Shown: positions 53,972-63,695 of the stretch, piece by piece
How the letters are laid out: each line of letters opens with the position of its first letter
Numbering within the stretch: position 1 is the first letter of the stretch
NCBI RefSeq assembly: GCF_022267315.1
Contig: NZ_JAIKLE010000026.1
Location: forward strand, 45,141 to 109,140
Source of the DNA: Maribellus maritimus
GTDB taxonomy: Bacteria > Bacteroidota > Bacteroidia > Bacteroidales > Prolixibacteraceae
Length of the DNA stretch: 64,000 nucleotides
Direction of reading: 5' to 3'
Notes under the pieces: model-generated
Databases searched by the model: none
What the model saw: only the letters and a program-made list of their open reading frames with translations
What the model was told of the DNA's origin: nothing
Position numbers and translations under genes: made by a program

Positions 53972-56383
53972 ATGTTAAAATACAATTTGATAATCTTGCT
54001 CCGGAACCTCAAAAAAAAACCTGTTTATTCTACTATTTCAGTAGCCGGATTTACTTTTGGAATTGTGGCCAGTTTATTTATTTGGTTTTGGGTACTGGAT
54101 GAACTAAGCTTTGAAAAATTTCATCCAGAGCATCAACAAATTTACCGGGTGTTGACATTATCGAAACAAGGTGATAATATTGTAAAATCGGCCAGCAGTT
54201 ACGAAGCAATTGCCAGTACCCTAAAAATGGATTACCCTCAAATTGAAGATGCCACTTATATCAGTTACAGTTCTGAAGACTCGCCATTAAAAGTTGAAGG
54301 TTCAACAAATAAAATAGAATCACGCCGGGCCTGGGTCGACAACCAGTTTTTTAATGTTTTCCAGGGTTTTGAATTTTTGGAAGGAACCCGGAAAAACGCT
54401 CTTGACAACCCGAACAAAATTATCCTTTCAGAAAAAACTGCCCAAAAATTATTTGGCTCAGAACCCGCATTAGGAAAAACCTTGATTAGTGATAAGTGGA
54501 GTTGGGATGAAGTTTACACTGTGGGGGGTGTAGTGCGAATCCCTCAGCAAAGTCATATCGATTTTGGCTATTTGCTTTCTGAAAATGGAGGGAAAATGCC
54601 TGTTAAATATTCAAACAATTGGCATAAATCAGTTCATGTACACACCTATATTAAACTTCAAAAAAATGCTGAGATCAACGAAAACTTCAAGGATCTGGTG
54701 AGCGGACACATTGGTAAATACACCAATTCTACCGATAAACTATTGTTTCAGCCCATTGTCGACATACATCTTCACACCGATTATGAAACGTACCAGTACG
54801 ACAAAAATATCAGCAACATAAAATATATCTGGATATTTTCAGGGCTGGCACTGCTTATCATTTTAATGGCTTCTCTCAATTTTGCATCACTTTCTGCAGC
54901 GCGGGCTTCAAAACGGGCCACCGAAATCGGAGTAAGAAAAGTTTCCGGTTCAAACAAAAAAAGCCTTGTAAAACAATTTATTATGGAGTCGCTGGCACAA
55001 ACTGTTTTTGCAACCATTATCGCACTGTTTATCGTTGGGCTGTTTTTGCCCTGGTTTGGAAACCTGACTTCCAAAGAATTCTCATTTTCATTCACACCGC
55101 AACTTATTCCCTCCCTGTTTATCATTACCCTGCTGGTGGGGATCTTTGCAGGAATTTACCCTGCATTTTACCTGACTTCATTTAATCCGGTACTGATTTT
55201 TAAAGGGGGAAATCCAACCGGTTCAAAAGCCGGATTTACAAGAGGATTAGTGCTGGTGCAATTTACAATTGCCACCGTTTTAATTGTTTCCGGCATTACC
55301 GTTTACAAACAATTACAGTTTATCCAAAACCGCGATTTGGGGATTGATAAAAAGAATATTGTAGTCGTTCCTACAGGACTTTGGTATTCCATAAAAAACT
55401 TCAAACAGGAACTGCTCGAAAATCCAAATATCATCAGTGTTTCGGCGAGCGCTCAGGCACCTGTTGATTATGGCTGGCAACGAGGATTTTGGTGGGATGG
55501 AATAGATAAACAAGACACTTTACAGGCCAATATGCTTTGGGTTGATGAGGATTTTGCAAAAACCTACAACCTCAAAATGATAAAAGGCGATTTCTTAAAA
55601 TTCAACTATTCCGATTACTGGTCGGAGTCAGGGAAAGCTAATAAAAGTAAAAAAGAAGGAAAAGAATACACTTTTTCGATACCGGTGGTGGTTAACCAAA
55701 CTTTTGTGAAAATGATGGGAGTGGACAATCCCATTGGAATGAGATTAAATAATTCGAATGTAATTATTGGTGTAGTAAAAGATTTTAATTACCGTTCGTT
55801 ATACAACAAAATTGGCCCGTTAGTTTTACAAAATAGTCCCGAAGCCATTCAAACACTAAACGTAAAAATAAGTCCGGTAAATCGTGCTGCAACACTGAAT
55901 TTTATTCGGGATACTTATAAAAAACATCGCAACGAACGAGGATTTTCATACAGTTATTTTGAAGATGAACTGGAACAGGTTTACAAAGCCGAAACCCGTC
56001 TGGGAAGCCTCATCTTTATTTTTGGATTAGTTGCTGTATCGATTGCAGTTATGGGAATCTTAGGGCTCTCAGTTTTTGCCACCGAACGACGCGTAAAAGA
56101 AATCGGTATTCGAAAAGTAAACGGGGCAAAATTCTCCGAAATAATGGCTTTGCTGAATCTCGATTTTATAAAATGGGTTACAGTCGCATTTTTTATTGCT
56201 GCCCCCATATCCTTTTTATTGATGAATAACTGGCTGCAAAACTTTGCATACAAAACCCGTTTAAGCTGGTGGGTATTCGCACTGGCCGGTTTGCTGGCTT
56301 TGGGAATTGCTTTGCTGACTGTTAGTTGGCAAAGTTGGAAAGCCGCAACGAGGAATCCGGTGGAAGCGCTACGATACGAATAA
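53972..56383 (+). CDS. MacB/FtsX-type ABC transporter permease (double unit)
   Basis: The protein is 803 aa with TM1 at 20-42, core 1 with GSEPALGK (162-169), TM2 at 285-307, unit-1 segment TEIGVRKVSGSNKKS (317-331), TM3 at 340-360, TM4 at 379-400 (GIYPA turn) and TM5 at 425-445. Core 2 has a tryptophan-rich loop (YGWQRGFWWDGID) and a lysine-rich insertion around 555-570 (SGKANKSKKEGKEY), and exits through GVVKDFNYRSLYNKI. The tail starts at 709 with KFSEIMALLNLDF and NNWLQNFAYKTRLSWW, ending KAATRNPVEALRYE. Only 11 bp separate it from the lipoprotein gene upstream, the tightest link between a permease and a non-permease gene in the window. Confidence 0.9.
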   Translation: MLKYNLIILLRNLKKKPVYSTISVAGFTFGIVASLFIWFWVLDELSFEKFHPEHQQIYRVLTLSKQGDNIVKSASSYEAIASTLKMDYPQIEDATYISYSSEDSPLKVEGSTNKIESRRAWVDNQFFNVFQGFEFLEGTRKNALDNPNKIILSEKTAQKLFGSEPALGKTLISDKWSWDEVYTVGGVVRIPQQSHIDFGYLLSENGGKMPVKYSNNWHKSVHVHTYIKLQKNAEINENFKDLVSGHIGKYTNSTDKLLFQPIVDIHLHTDYETYQYDKNISNIKYIWIFSGLALLIILMASLNFASLSAARASKRATEIGVRKVSGSNKKSLVKQFIMESLAQTVFATIIALFIVGLFLPWFGNLTSKEFSFSFTPQLIPSLFIITLLVGIFAGIYPAFYLTSFNPVLIFKGGNPTGSKAGFTRGLVLVQFTIATVLIVSGITVYKQLQFIQNRDLGIDKKNIVVVPTGLWYSIKNFKQELLENPNIISVSASAQAPVDYGWQRGFWWDGIDKQDTLQANMLWVDEDFAKTYNLKMIKGDFLKFNYSDYWSESGKANKSKKEGKEYTFSIPVVVNQTFVKMMGVDNPIGMRLNNSNVIIGVVKDFNYRSLYNKIGPLVLQNSPEAIQTLNVKISPVNRAATLNFIRDTYKKHRNERGFSYSYFEDELEQVYKAETRLGSLIFIFGLVAVSIAVMGILGLSVFATERRVKEIGIRKVNGAKFSEIMALLNLDFIKWVTVAFFIAAPISFLLMNNWLQNFAYKTRLSWWVFALAGLLALGIALLTVSWQSWKAATRNPVEALRYE

Positions 56384-56412
56384 ACAATCTAAAACATAAA
56401 AACAATTAAGCT

Positions 56413-58803
56413 ATGTACCACCTTAAAACAACCATACGCCGACTTTTAAAAGACAAAACTTTCCTGCTCACTAATGTCTTTGGTTTGGTAATTGGCATTA
56501 TGTCATTTCTTGTTCTATTTATCCATGTTTCAAACGAAAAGAGTTTCGACAAGCATATTGTGGAACACGAAAATATTTACCGAATCAGCTCGACTGCCAA
56601 GGGCAATCCCAGCAAATGGGCCCGTAGTTTAGGTATTGTTTATTCCTCATCATCTGAAATTCCTGAGGTTGAACTGGCGACTCAGTTTATACATAGCCCT
56701 GTTGGAACCATAAAAATCGGTGACAACTCGTTTCAGCAGAACGATATTTTTTGGGTTGATGAGGCTTTTATTGACATGTTTAAAGTTAAAGCCAAAGTAG
56801 GCGACCTAATGGAATTGGAGAAGCCAAACACTGTCTTTATTTCAGAAGATTTTGCCCGGAAACACTATGGAAACCTAAATCCCGTGGGGCAAATCATCAA
56901 ATTTGAAACTGCCCAGTATAAACAAGATATTGGTGATTATGAAGTTCGTGGAATAGTAAAAAACACCCACCCAAAAACACATTTTAAATACGAATTGCTA
57001 ACATCTCAGAAAGGTAACGTACAAAGGGATTTTGAAGAATTATTACCCAACTTAAAAGTTTTATGGGCTTACAATTACTTTAAACTTCAGGAAGGTGCGT
57101 CTCCCATATTGGTAGCTCAAAAGTTAAAAGATTTTTGGGATAAAAGTTCTTTGAAACAGGAAGGTGGACCTAAAGATTGGGATTTTTCATTGTTCCCAAT
57201 TGACGACATCCACCTGAAATCAGACTTTCGTTTTGAACTGCGCGAAAGTTCGAGCAAAATAAATATATCACTGTTTACAATAATATCCTTTGTTATTTTG
57301 CTGGTTTCGTTGCTAAATTTCACCAATCTCACCATTGCCAAGCTAATTAAACGTTCAAAAGAGCTGGGCTTAAAAAAATCCATTGGGGCTAACCAGTGGC
57401 AAATCATCAGGCAGGTATTAGCCGAGGTATTGATTGTATGTGTGCTGTCAATTGGTATTTCATTGTTATTTATTCAGGCTGTAAACCCCTTTGTAAACCA
57501 ACTGTTTAACATAGATTTTAAAATATATTACAACGAACCGGCTATTTACTGGAGTATCCTGGCAGTTATTGGTGTGAGCCTCACGATAGCAGCCCTTTTT
57601 GTCGCTGTATTTTTTCTGCATAGAAATTCCACCATTGATATTCTTGCCCAACGGAATAATTTTTCAGGAAGTTATGTGCTAAAGAGCCTTTTGGTGGTAC
57701 AGGTTGCGATTGTAATTGTATTGATATCGGGAACTTTTCTGGTGAACAAACAAATTGACTTTGTATTGAATAGACCCTTAGGATTTAATAAAGAAAATAT
57801 TGTTGTGCTGGAATTAAAAGACTTTTCAAAAGATCCGTCAGTTTTTGCACGGGAACTGAAAAAACAAACATCTGTAGAGTCGGTTGGATTTACCCGGCAA
57901 TACTTTGGATGGCCAACACAATCATTCACGCTCGACGGCTTAGGCCTTGAAGGAAGCGCAGAGGCTGTTTTTGCCAACTACGATTACCTTAAAACAATGA
58001 ATATTAAGCTGATTGAAAACTGGATGAACCCTTCTGTGGATACTGTCCGGGGAGCAGTGATAAACAACCATCTGTATAAACGCTTAATAGAAAAATATGG
58101 TAGCCTGGAAGCGATCAATGCTTACCAGCAAACACAACAATTGGAAAGAGGAAGAGAAAATTATCAAATTATAAAATTCTTAGGTGTGGCTGAAGATTTT
58201 AATTACAATTCGGCACACGAAACCATTGGTGACTATGTTTTTTGGTTGGATGAATCATTAAACCGTGCACGTTTTATTCATATCCGCTTAGGTGAGGGAA
58301 GTTTGTATGCTGGTATGACCGCAGTTAAAAAAGTATGGAACGAGTACTACCCCAACCAGCAAATGGATTACTTTTTTATGGATGAAAAAATAGCACAGCA
58401 ATACAAAGCTGAAACCATTCTGAGCCGCATTCTGTTTGCTTTTTCAAGTATCGGAATACTAATTAGCATAATAGGAATTAGTGCGTTGGCACTATTTATT
58501 TCGCAACAACGAACCAAAGAGATTGGTATCCGAAAAGTTAACGGAGCGAATATTTCAGAAGTAATGACACTACTGAATTCTGATTTTATAAAGTGGGTGA
58601 CTATATCTTTTGTGATAGCTACACCGCTTGCTTACTATGCTTTAAATAAATGGCTCGAAAACTTTGCCTATAAAACCGGTTTAAGCTGGTGGATATTTGC
58701 CATGGCTGGTTTGCTGGCTTTGGGAATCGCACTATTAACAGTAAGTTGGCAAAGCTGGAGGGTAGCTACGAAGAATCCTGTTGAGGCACTTCGGCATGAA
58801 TAA
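56413..58803 (+). CDS. MacB/FtsX-type ABC transporter permease (double unit)
   Basis: The protein is 796 aa with TM1 at 18-39, core 1 motif GNLNPVGQ (153-160), TM2 at 285-305, unit-1 segment KELGLKKSIGANQWQ (316-330), TM3 at 336-356, TM4 at 378-401 and TM5 at 424-445. TM5 (VVQVAIVIVLISGTFLVNKQI) resembles that of the gene at the left edge. Core 2 has an inserted helix-like stretch AINAYQQTQQLERG before the exit motif GVAEDFNYNSAHETI. The tail from 702 reads KEIGIRKVNGANIS, with YALNKWLENFAYKTG, and ends RVATKNPVEALRHE: V for A and H for Y in an otherwise fixed ending. Neighbours lie 29 and 31 bp away. Confidence 0.9.
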   Translation: MYHLKTTIRRLLKDKTFLLTNVFGLVIGIMSFLVLFIHVSNEKSFDKHIVEHENIYRISSTAKGNPSKWARSLGIVYSSSSEIPEVELATQFIHSPVGTIKIGDNSFQQNDIFWVDEAFIDMFKVKAKVGDLMELEKPNTVFISEDFARKHYGNLNPVGQIIKFETAQYKQDIGDYEVRGIVKNTHPKTHFKYELLTSQKGNVQRDFEELLPNLKVLWAYNYFKLQEGASPILVAQKLKDFWDKSSLKQEGGPKDWDFSLFPIDDIHLKSDFRFELRESSSKINISLFTIISFVILLVSLLNFTNLTIAKLIKRSKELGLKKSIGANQWQIIRQVLAEVLIVCVLSIGISLLFIQAVNPFVNQLFNIDFKIYYNEPAIYWSILAVIGVSLTIAALFVAVFFLHRNSTIDILAQRNNFSGSYVLKSLLVVQVAIVIVLISGTFLVNKQIDFVLNRPLGFNKENIVVLELKDFSKDPSVFARELKKQTSVESVGFTRQYFGWPTQSFTLDGLGLEGSAEAVFANYDYLKTMNIKLIENWMNPSVDTVRGAVINNHLYKRLIEKYGSLEAINAYQQTQQLERGRENYQIIKFLGVAEDFNYNSAHETIGDYVFWLDESLNRARFIHIRLGEGSLYAGMTAVKKVWNEYYPNQQMDYFFMDEKIAQQYKAETILSRILFAFSSIGILISIIGISALALFISQQRTKEIGIRKVNGANISEVMTLLNSDFIKWVTISFVIATPLAYYALNKWLENFAYKTGLSWWIFAMAGLLALGIALLTVSWQSWRVATKNPVEALRHE

Positions 58804-58834
58804 CGTCGAGCAACATTAAACGAAAGAAAAGGTC

Positions 58835-61249
58835 ATGATAAAATACTACCTAAAAACCACTTTCCGAAACTTGTTGAGAAATAGGTTTTATTCTGCAATA
58901 AATATTGTTGGATTATCCATCGGAATTACCGCATGTATTTTGATTATGTTGTATGTTCAATTCGAATTGAGCTACGATAAATTTAATGAAAAAGCGGATC
59001 GGATTTATAGGGTGAACGGTCTTGAAGTTTTAAATGGAGACAACTATAATCTGCCGCACACATCACCTCCTTTGGCGGGAGTAATGAAAGATGAGATACC
59101 TGAAGTTGAAGAGGCTGTTCGTTTAACTCATTACTGGCCAATGATCTTGGAATACAAAGACAAGATACTTAATGTAAGCAAGACGTGTTTTGCTGATCCT
59201 AACTTCTTTAAAATTTTTTCGACATCGTTTATTTATGGTGATCCAAGCACAGCTTTGTTAGATCCCTACTCGGTGGTTTTAACCGAAACTACAGCAAAAC
59301 GTTATTTTGGAAATGAAAATCCTATTGGGCAAACGCTTTCCCGAAAAAACTATACCGGTTTTACTGTTACCGGGGTAATTGAAGATTTTCCGGAAAACTC
59401 GGATATAAAACCTGACTTTATTGGTTCATTCAAAAGCCGGTCGTACAACAACAGTATGAATTGGTTTCAGAATAGTTTTTATACTTATGTGTTGCTAAAA
59501 GAGGGCTTTTCTAATCGAGATGTGGATGAAAAACTGAAAAGTATTGTTAAAAAATATGTCGGGCCGTATGTGAAGGAGTATAAAGGGGTATCGCTTGAGG
59601 AACTAATGGCAAAAGGTAATAGACAAGAATATTATACACAACCTTTAACAGAAATTCATTTAGATAATACTGTAAAAGCAGGGTTAGAACCTTTGGGTAA
59701 TAGCAATTACCTGATAATTTTCTCAATCATTGCAGTTTTTATACTGGTAATTGCCTGTATTAATTATATGAATATGTCCACTGCACAGTCGGTCAACCGT
59801 GCTAGAGAAGTTGGATTAAAAAAATCATTGGGTTCAAACCGCAAAAAACTTGTTCTACAGTTTTTATCCGAATCTGTTTTAATCACTTTAGCAGCGCTGA
59901 CACTTGCCATGATTTTAATCAAAATTTTTCTTCCGGCTTTTAACGCGTTAATCGACAAGCAGTTGGTATTTAATTATATGAATGATTTTGGAACCATCCC
60001 TTTATTTCTGGTCTTGGGAATTGCAATTGGAATTTTGGCAGGCGCTTACCCTGCTTTCTTTTTAGCATCGTTTGATCCTATTAAAGTTCTAAAAGGAATT
60101 CATTTTTCTGATGGTTCGCATGGTAAATTGCGTAGCGGGTTGGTTGTGTTTCAGTTAATCGTAACCATTGTACTTTTTTCAGGAACCTTTTTCATCAGCA
60201 AACAGCTCAATTTTCTTCAGGAACAAAAATTGGGCTTTAACAAAGAAAACATGGTCATAATAGAAAATACAAATTATTTAGGGCCCCAATTGTCTTTGTT
60301 AAAAAACGAATTACTTGCACAACCAGGTGTATTACAAGTAACAAATTCTAATGGAATTCCCGGAAGAGATATGTATTATGAGACATTTGCTCATGATTTG
60401 TCTAACGTAGACCGACATGTAAGCGTGATTTGGACAGACGTTGATTTTTTAAAAGCATACGATATTGAGCTTACGCAAGGTCGTTTCTTCGAAGAAGGTA
60501 ATCAGGCAAATGCAAAGTCGATAGTGTTAAATGAAACCGCCCTAAAAGAATTAAATATAAAAGATCCGATAGGTAAGAAAATATATAAGGGGCAAAAAAC
60601 AGATGCGACTACTTTTACCATAATTGGGGTAATAAAAGATTTTCACTTCGAATCGTTGCACAAAGAAGTGAGTCCCTTAGGGATTTATAACAACAATGAA
60701 ATGTTAAAGTATAATGGCAGGTTCTTAAGTGTCCGAATATCAGGAGATATTCAGAAAAATCTTAAAAAGATTCAGCAAATATGGGACAAGTTTACCGGAG
60801 GACAGAGTTTCGATTATGTATTTCTTGATGAAGACTTTGGTCGTCTTTACACCACAGAGGTGCGAACACGAAAGATAGTTTCAGTCTTTTCTGCATTGGC
60901 AATTCTAATTGCTTGTATAGGGCTTCTTGCCCTGGCAGCTTTTGTTGCCGAACAACGAACTAAAGAGATTGGGGTGCGAAAAGTGAATGGTGCCCGTATT
61001 GGTCAGATTCTGTATTCGTTGAACCGGAATTTTATGAAATGGGTAGTGATTGCCTTTGTAATATCCTGCCCAATTGCATATTACACTATGAATAAATGGC
61101 TCCAAGACTTTGCCTACAAAACCAGTTTAAGTTGGTGGGTATTTGCATTGGCCGGATTGGCAGCCCTGGTAATAACCATAATAACTGTTAGCTGGATTAG
61201 TTGGCGTGCTGCTACGCGCAATCCGGTGGAAGCGTTGAGATATGAATAA
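58835..61249 (+). CDS. MacB/FtsX-type ABC transporter permease (double unit)
   Basis: The protein is 804 aa and the closest to a textbook family member. TM1 is at 20-42, core 1 has GNENPIGQ (159-166), TM2 is at 292-313 followed by YMNMSTAQS, unit-1 segment REVGLKKSLGSNRKK (324-338) and QFLSES, TM3 at 347-367, TM4 at 387-408 (GAYPA turn) and TM5 at 433-454. Core 2 exits through GVIKDFHFESLHKEV. The tail from 710 is only partly like the common one: GARIGQILYSLNRNFMKWV early, then LQDFAYKTSLSWWVFALAGL, then ALVITIITVSWISW, returning to RAATRNPVEALRYE. It looks intermediate between the homogenised copies and the divergent last gene. Confidence 0.9.
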   Translation: MIKYYLKTTFRNLLRNRFYSAINIVGLSIGITACILIMLYVQFELSYDKFNEKADRIYRVNGLEVLNGDNYNLPHTSPPLAGVMKDEIPEVEEAVRLTHYWPMILEYKDKILNVSKTCFADPNFFKIFSTSFIYGDPSTALLDPYSVVLTETTAKRYFGNENPIGQTLSRKNYTGFTVTGVIEDFPENSDIKPDFIGSFKSRSYNNSMNWFQNSFYTYVLLKEGFSNRDVDEKLKSIVKKYVGPYVKEYKGVSLEELMAKGNRQEYYTQPLTEIHLDNTVKAGLEPLGNSNYLIIFSIIAVFILVIACINYMNMSTAQSVNRAREVGLKKSLGSNRKKLVLQFLSESVLITLAALTLAMILIKIFLPAFNALIDKQLVFNYMNDFGTIPLFLVLGIAIGILAGAYPAFFLASFDPIKVLKGIHFSDGSHGKLRSGLVVFQLIVTIVLFSGTFFISKQLNFLQEQKLGFNKENMVIIENTNYLGPQLSLLKNELLAQPGVLQVTNSNGIPGRDMYYETFAHDLSNVDRHVSVIWTDVDFLKAYDIELTQGRFFEEGNQANAKSIVLNETALKELNIKDPIGKKIYKGQKTDATTFTIIGVIKDFHFESLHKEVSPLGIYNNNEMLKYNGRFLSVRISGDIQKNLKKIQQIWDKFTGGQSFDYVFLDEDFGRLYTTEVRTRKIVSVFSALAILIACIGLLALAAFVAEQRTKEIGVRKVNGARIGQILYSLNRNFMKWVVIAFVISCPIAYYTMNKWLQDFAYKTSLSWWVFALAGLAALVITIITVSWISWRAATRNPVEALRYE

Positions 61250-61277
61250 AATTAATTATAAATAAAAAACCTTAAAA

Positions 61278-63695
61278 ATGTTTCATTATATTCTGAAGAT
61301 GGCCTTTCGAAACCAGTCGAAAAATAAATTCTTTTCAATGATTAACCTGATTGGGTTATCTGTTGGGCTTGCTGTTACCATTCTTATTGTAAATTATGTT
61401 GCCTACGAGTATAGTTTTGATACTTTTCATTCTAAAAAAGACAGAATTTATCGGGTAGAAAGTCAATTTTATGAAGGTGATGTGCTTACCGACGACTGGG
61501 CTACCAGTACTTTTGGATGTGGAAAGGCAATTGCATCCGAGATTCCCGGAGTTGAAGATTACGTAAGATTAGGAATTCAAAATACGGAACAAACAGTTTC
61601 ATACAAAGAAAAAAGAAGTACGGAAGACGGAATTGCTTATGCCGGCCCTTCTTTTTTTAATGTATTCGATTTTAAGTTAAAAGAAGGATCAAAAAAGGAT
61701 GAGCTTGTAAGGCCCAATACCGTAATTATTACCGAAGAGGCAGCCGGGCACTTTTTCAAAGATGAAAATCCGGTTGGCAAAATCCTTACTTTTGCTTCCG
61801 GTTCCAGCTTTGTAAACTGCGAGGTTACCGGAGTTCTGGAGAATGTCCCTCAAAATTCCCATATTCACTTTAAATACCTCATCTCTGATGCTACCTTACC
61901 CGACTGGATGCAGGACTTCTGGTACCTGCACGAAACATATACTTATCTTTTGCTTTCTCCCGGGACAAGTCCGGCAGACATTGAAGCCAGCTTTCCTCAA
62001 ATGGCAGAGAAATACAAAACCGGTGATGCATTAAAAGAGAAAAAATGGGCGATTTCGCTGGTACCATTAACCGGCATTCATTTACAGCCTCAAAAGCAGT
62101 ATGAAAAAGAGGTAAAAGGGAATCGGAGTTCACTGGTAACTCTTTTAATAATCGCATTTGTAATTTTAGTTACAGCCTGGATAAATTATGTGAACCTTTC
62201 CACTGCTCAATCTATGGAACGTGCAAAAGATGTGGGTGTGAGAATGGTTTCCGGTGCTTTCCGGAGGCAACTTATCCGGCAATATATGATGGAATCGTGG
62301 CTGGTTAACATAGCCGCCGTTTTTCTTGCGTTCCTGTTTGTATTGGTACTTCGTCCGGTTTTTAACCATCTAATCGGATTTCATCCCGGCTTATTCCTTC
62401 TAAAGATGCCTGTTTTTTGGTTTTTCTTTATTTTACTTTTGTGCTTAGGAATTGTAGCTTCTGGTTTTTACCCTGCTTTTATTATGACCCGTGTCAAGCC
62501 AGCTGTAATTCTTAGGGGAAAATATTCCAATTCCGGTTCGGCAGGAATAACACGAAGAGCTTTGGTTGTATTTCAGTTTACCGCAGCGCTTTTTTTAATT
62601 TGCGGAACATTTATCGTGTACCGGCAGGTACAATTTATGCAGCAGCAACCACTAGGCGTTGATATCAACCAAACCATTGTTCTGAAATACCCGGTAACCA
62701 GGAGCAACTTAAATCAACAGGTAACTCTTTTTGCTGATAATATAGAAGAAGAACCTTTTGCACAGTCGGTGAGTCTCTCAGGTTCTGTTCCCGGGGCAGA
62801 GGTTGCCTTTTTTGCATCGAACCGGCTACAGGGGACAGATCCGGGACAAAACCGGATTTACGAGATGCTTACCATTGACGATCATTTTATAGAAACATTC
62901 AATTTTGAATTGTTGGCTGGCAGGTCGTTTCACGAAGGATTTGGAGACGACCAAAGAAATATGCTGATAAATGAAGCTTCACTGGCTCCGTTGGGGTTTA
63001 ACAGGCCTGAAGATGCCTTGGGAAAACGCGTTATACTGGAAGGAACGGATGAACCTACCACGATTATCGGAGTGGTAAAAAACTGGCACCAGCGAGGCCT
63101 GACCAATGCTTTTACTCCCATTATGTTTATTCCTAATGGTCGCATCGGGTGGGTTCCTCCGCGGTTTATTGCAATAAAAACAACCGGGAAGAATTATGAA
63201 ATGTACCTGAACCTGCTCAGGGAAAAATGGGATGAATATTTTCCGGAAGCCGGTTTTAATTATTTCTTCCTCGACCAGTTTTTTGATGACCAGTATAAAA
63301 GCGACAGGCGTTTCGGGAAGATTGTCTGGGTATTTACACTTCTTGCCTTTTTTATCTCGGTGCTGGGATTATGGGCGTTAACAACATTTACTGTAGCTAA
63401 AAAAATAAAAGAAGTAGGTGTACGAAAAGTATTGGGAGCCCGGATAATTAGCATTGTTTACCTGTTCTCCAAAGAGATTATAGCCCTCATTATGGTTTCA
63501 CTGATTATTGCTACACCTGTTTCTTTGTGGGTAATGAAAAACTGGCTGAATAATTATGCTTTTCATACTAAAATAAATCCATTCATTTACCTGGGAGGAG
63601 GAATTGTTACGATTCTTGTTGCATTGTCAATAGTGCTGTGGCTAAGTTGGAAGGCTGCTACGCGTAATCCGGTGGAAGCGTTGAGGTATGAATGA
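61278..63695 (+). CDS. MacB/FtsX-type ABC permease with divergent tail, last of the array
   Basis: The protein is 805 aa with TM1 at 20-42, core 1 motif KDENPVGK (161-168), TM2 at 286-307 followed by YVNLSTAQS, unit-1 segment KDVGVRMVSGAFRRQ (317-331), TM3 at 340-360, TM4 at 379-400 (GFYPA turn) and TM5 at 428-448. Core 2 exits through GVVKNWHQRGLTNAF. The tail from 711 reads KEVGVRKVLGARIISIVYLF, the standard FtsX-family form, then KNWLNNYAFHTKINPFIYL with no SLSWWIFALAG. Only the final SWKAATRNPVEALRYE joins it to the rest. The array ends here, followed by a 253-bp gap. It may represent the ancestral tail type or an independent relative. Confidence 0.9.
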   Translation: MFHYILKMAFRNQSKNKFFSMINLIGLSVGLAVTILIVNYVAYEYSFDTFHSKKDRIYRVESQFYEGDVLTDDWATSTFGCGKAIASEIPGVEDYVRLGIQNTEQTVSYKEKRSTEDGIAYAGPSFFNVFDFKLKEGSKKDELVRPNTVIITEEAAGHFFKDENPVGKILTFASGSSFVNCEVTGVLENVPQNSHIHFKYLISDATLPDWMQDFWYLHETYTYLLLSPGTSPADIEASFPQMAEKYKTGDALKEKKWAISLVPLTGIHLQPQKQYEKEVKGNRSSLVTLLIIAFVILVTAWINYVNLSTAQSMERAKDVGVRMVSGAFRRQLIRQYMMESWLVNIAAVFLAFLFVLVLRPVFNHLIGFHPGLFLLKMPVFWFFFILLLCLGIVASGFYPAFIMTRVKPAVILRGKYSNSGSAGITRRALVVFQFTAALFLICGTFIVYRQVQFMQQQPLGVDINQTIVLKYPVTRSNLNQQVTLFADNIEEEPFAQSVSLSGSVPGAEVAFFASNRLQGTDPGQNRIYEMLTIDDHFIETFNFELLAGRSFHEGFGDDQRNMLINEASLAPLGFNRPEDALGKRVILEGTDEPTTIIGVVKNWHQRGLTNAFTPIMFIPNGRIGWVPPRFIAIKTTGKNYEMYLNLLREKWDEYFPEAGFNYFFLDQFFDDQYKSDRRFGKIVWVFTLLAFFISVLGLWALTTFTVAKKIKEVGVRKVLGARIISIVYLFSKEIIALIMVSLIIATPVSLWVMKNWLNNYAFHTKINPFIYLGGGIVTILVALSIVLWLSWKAATRNPVEALRYE

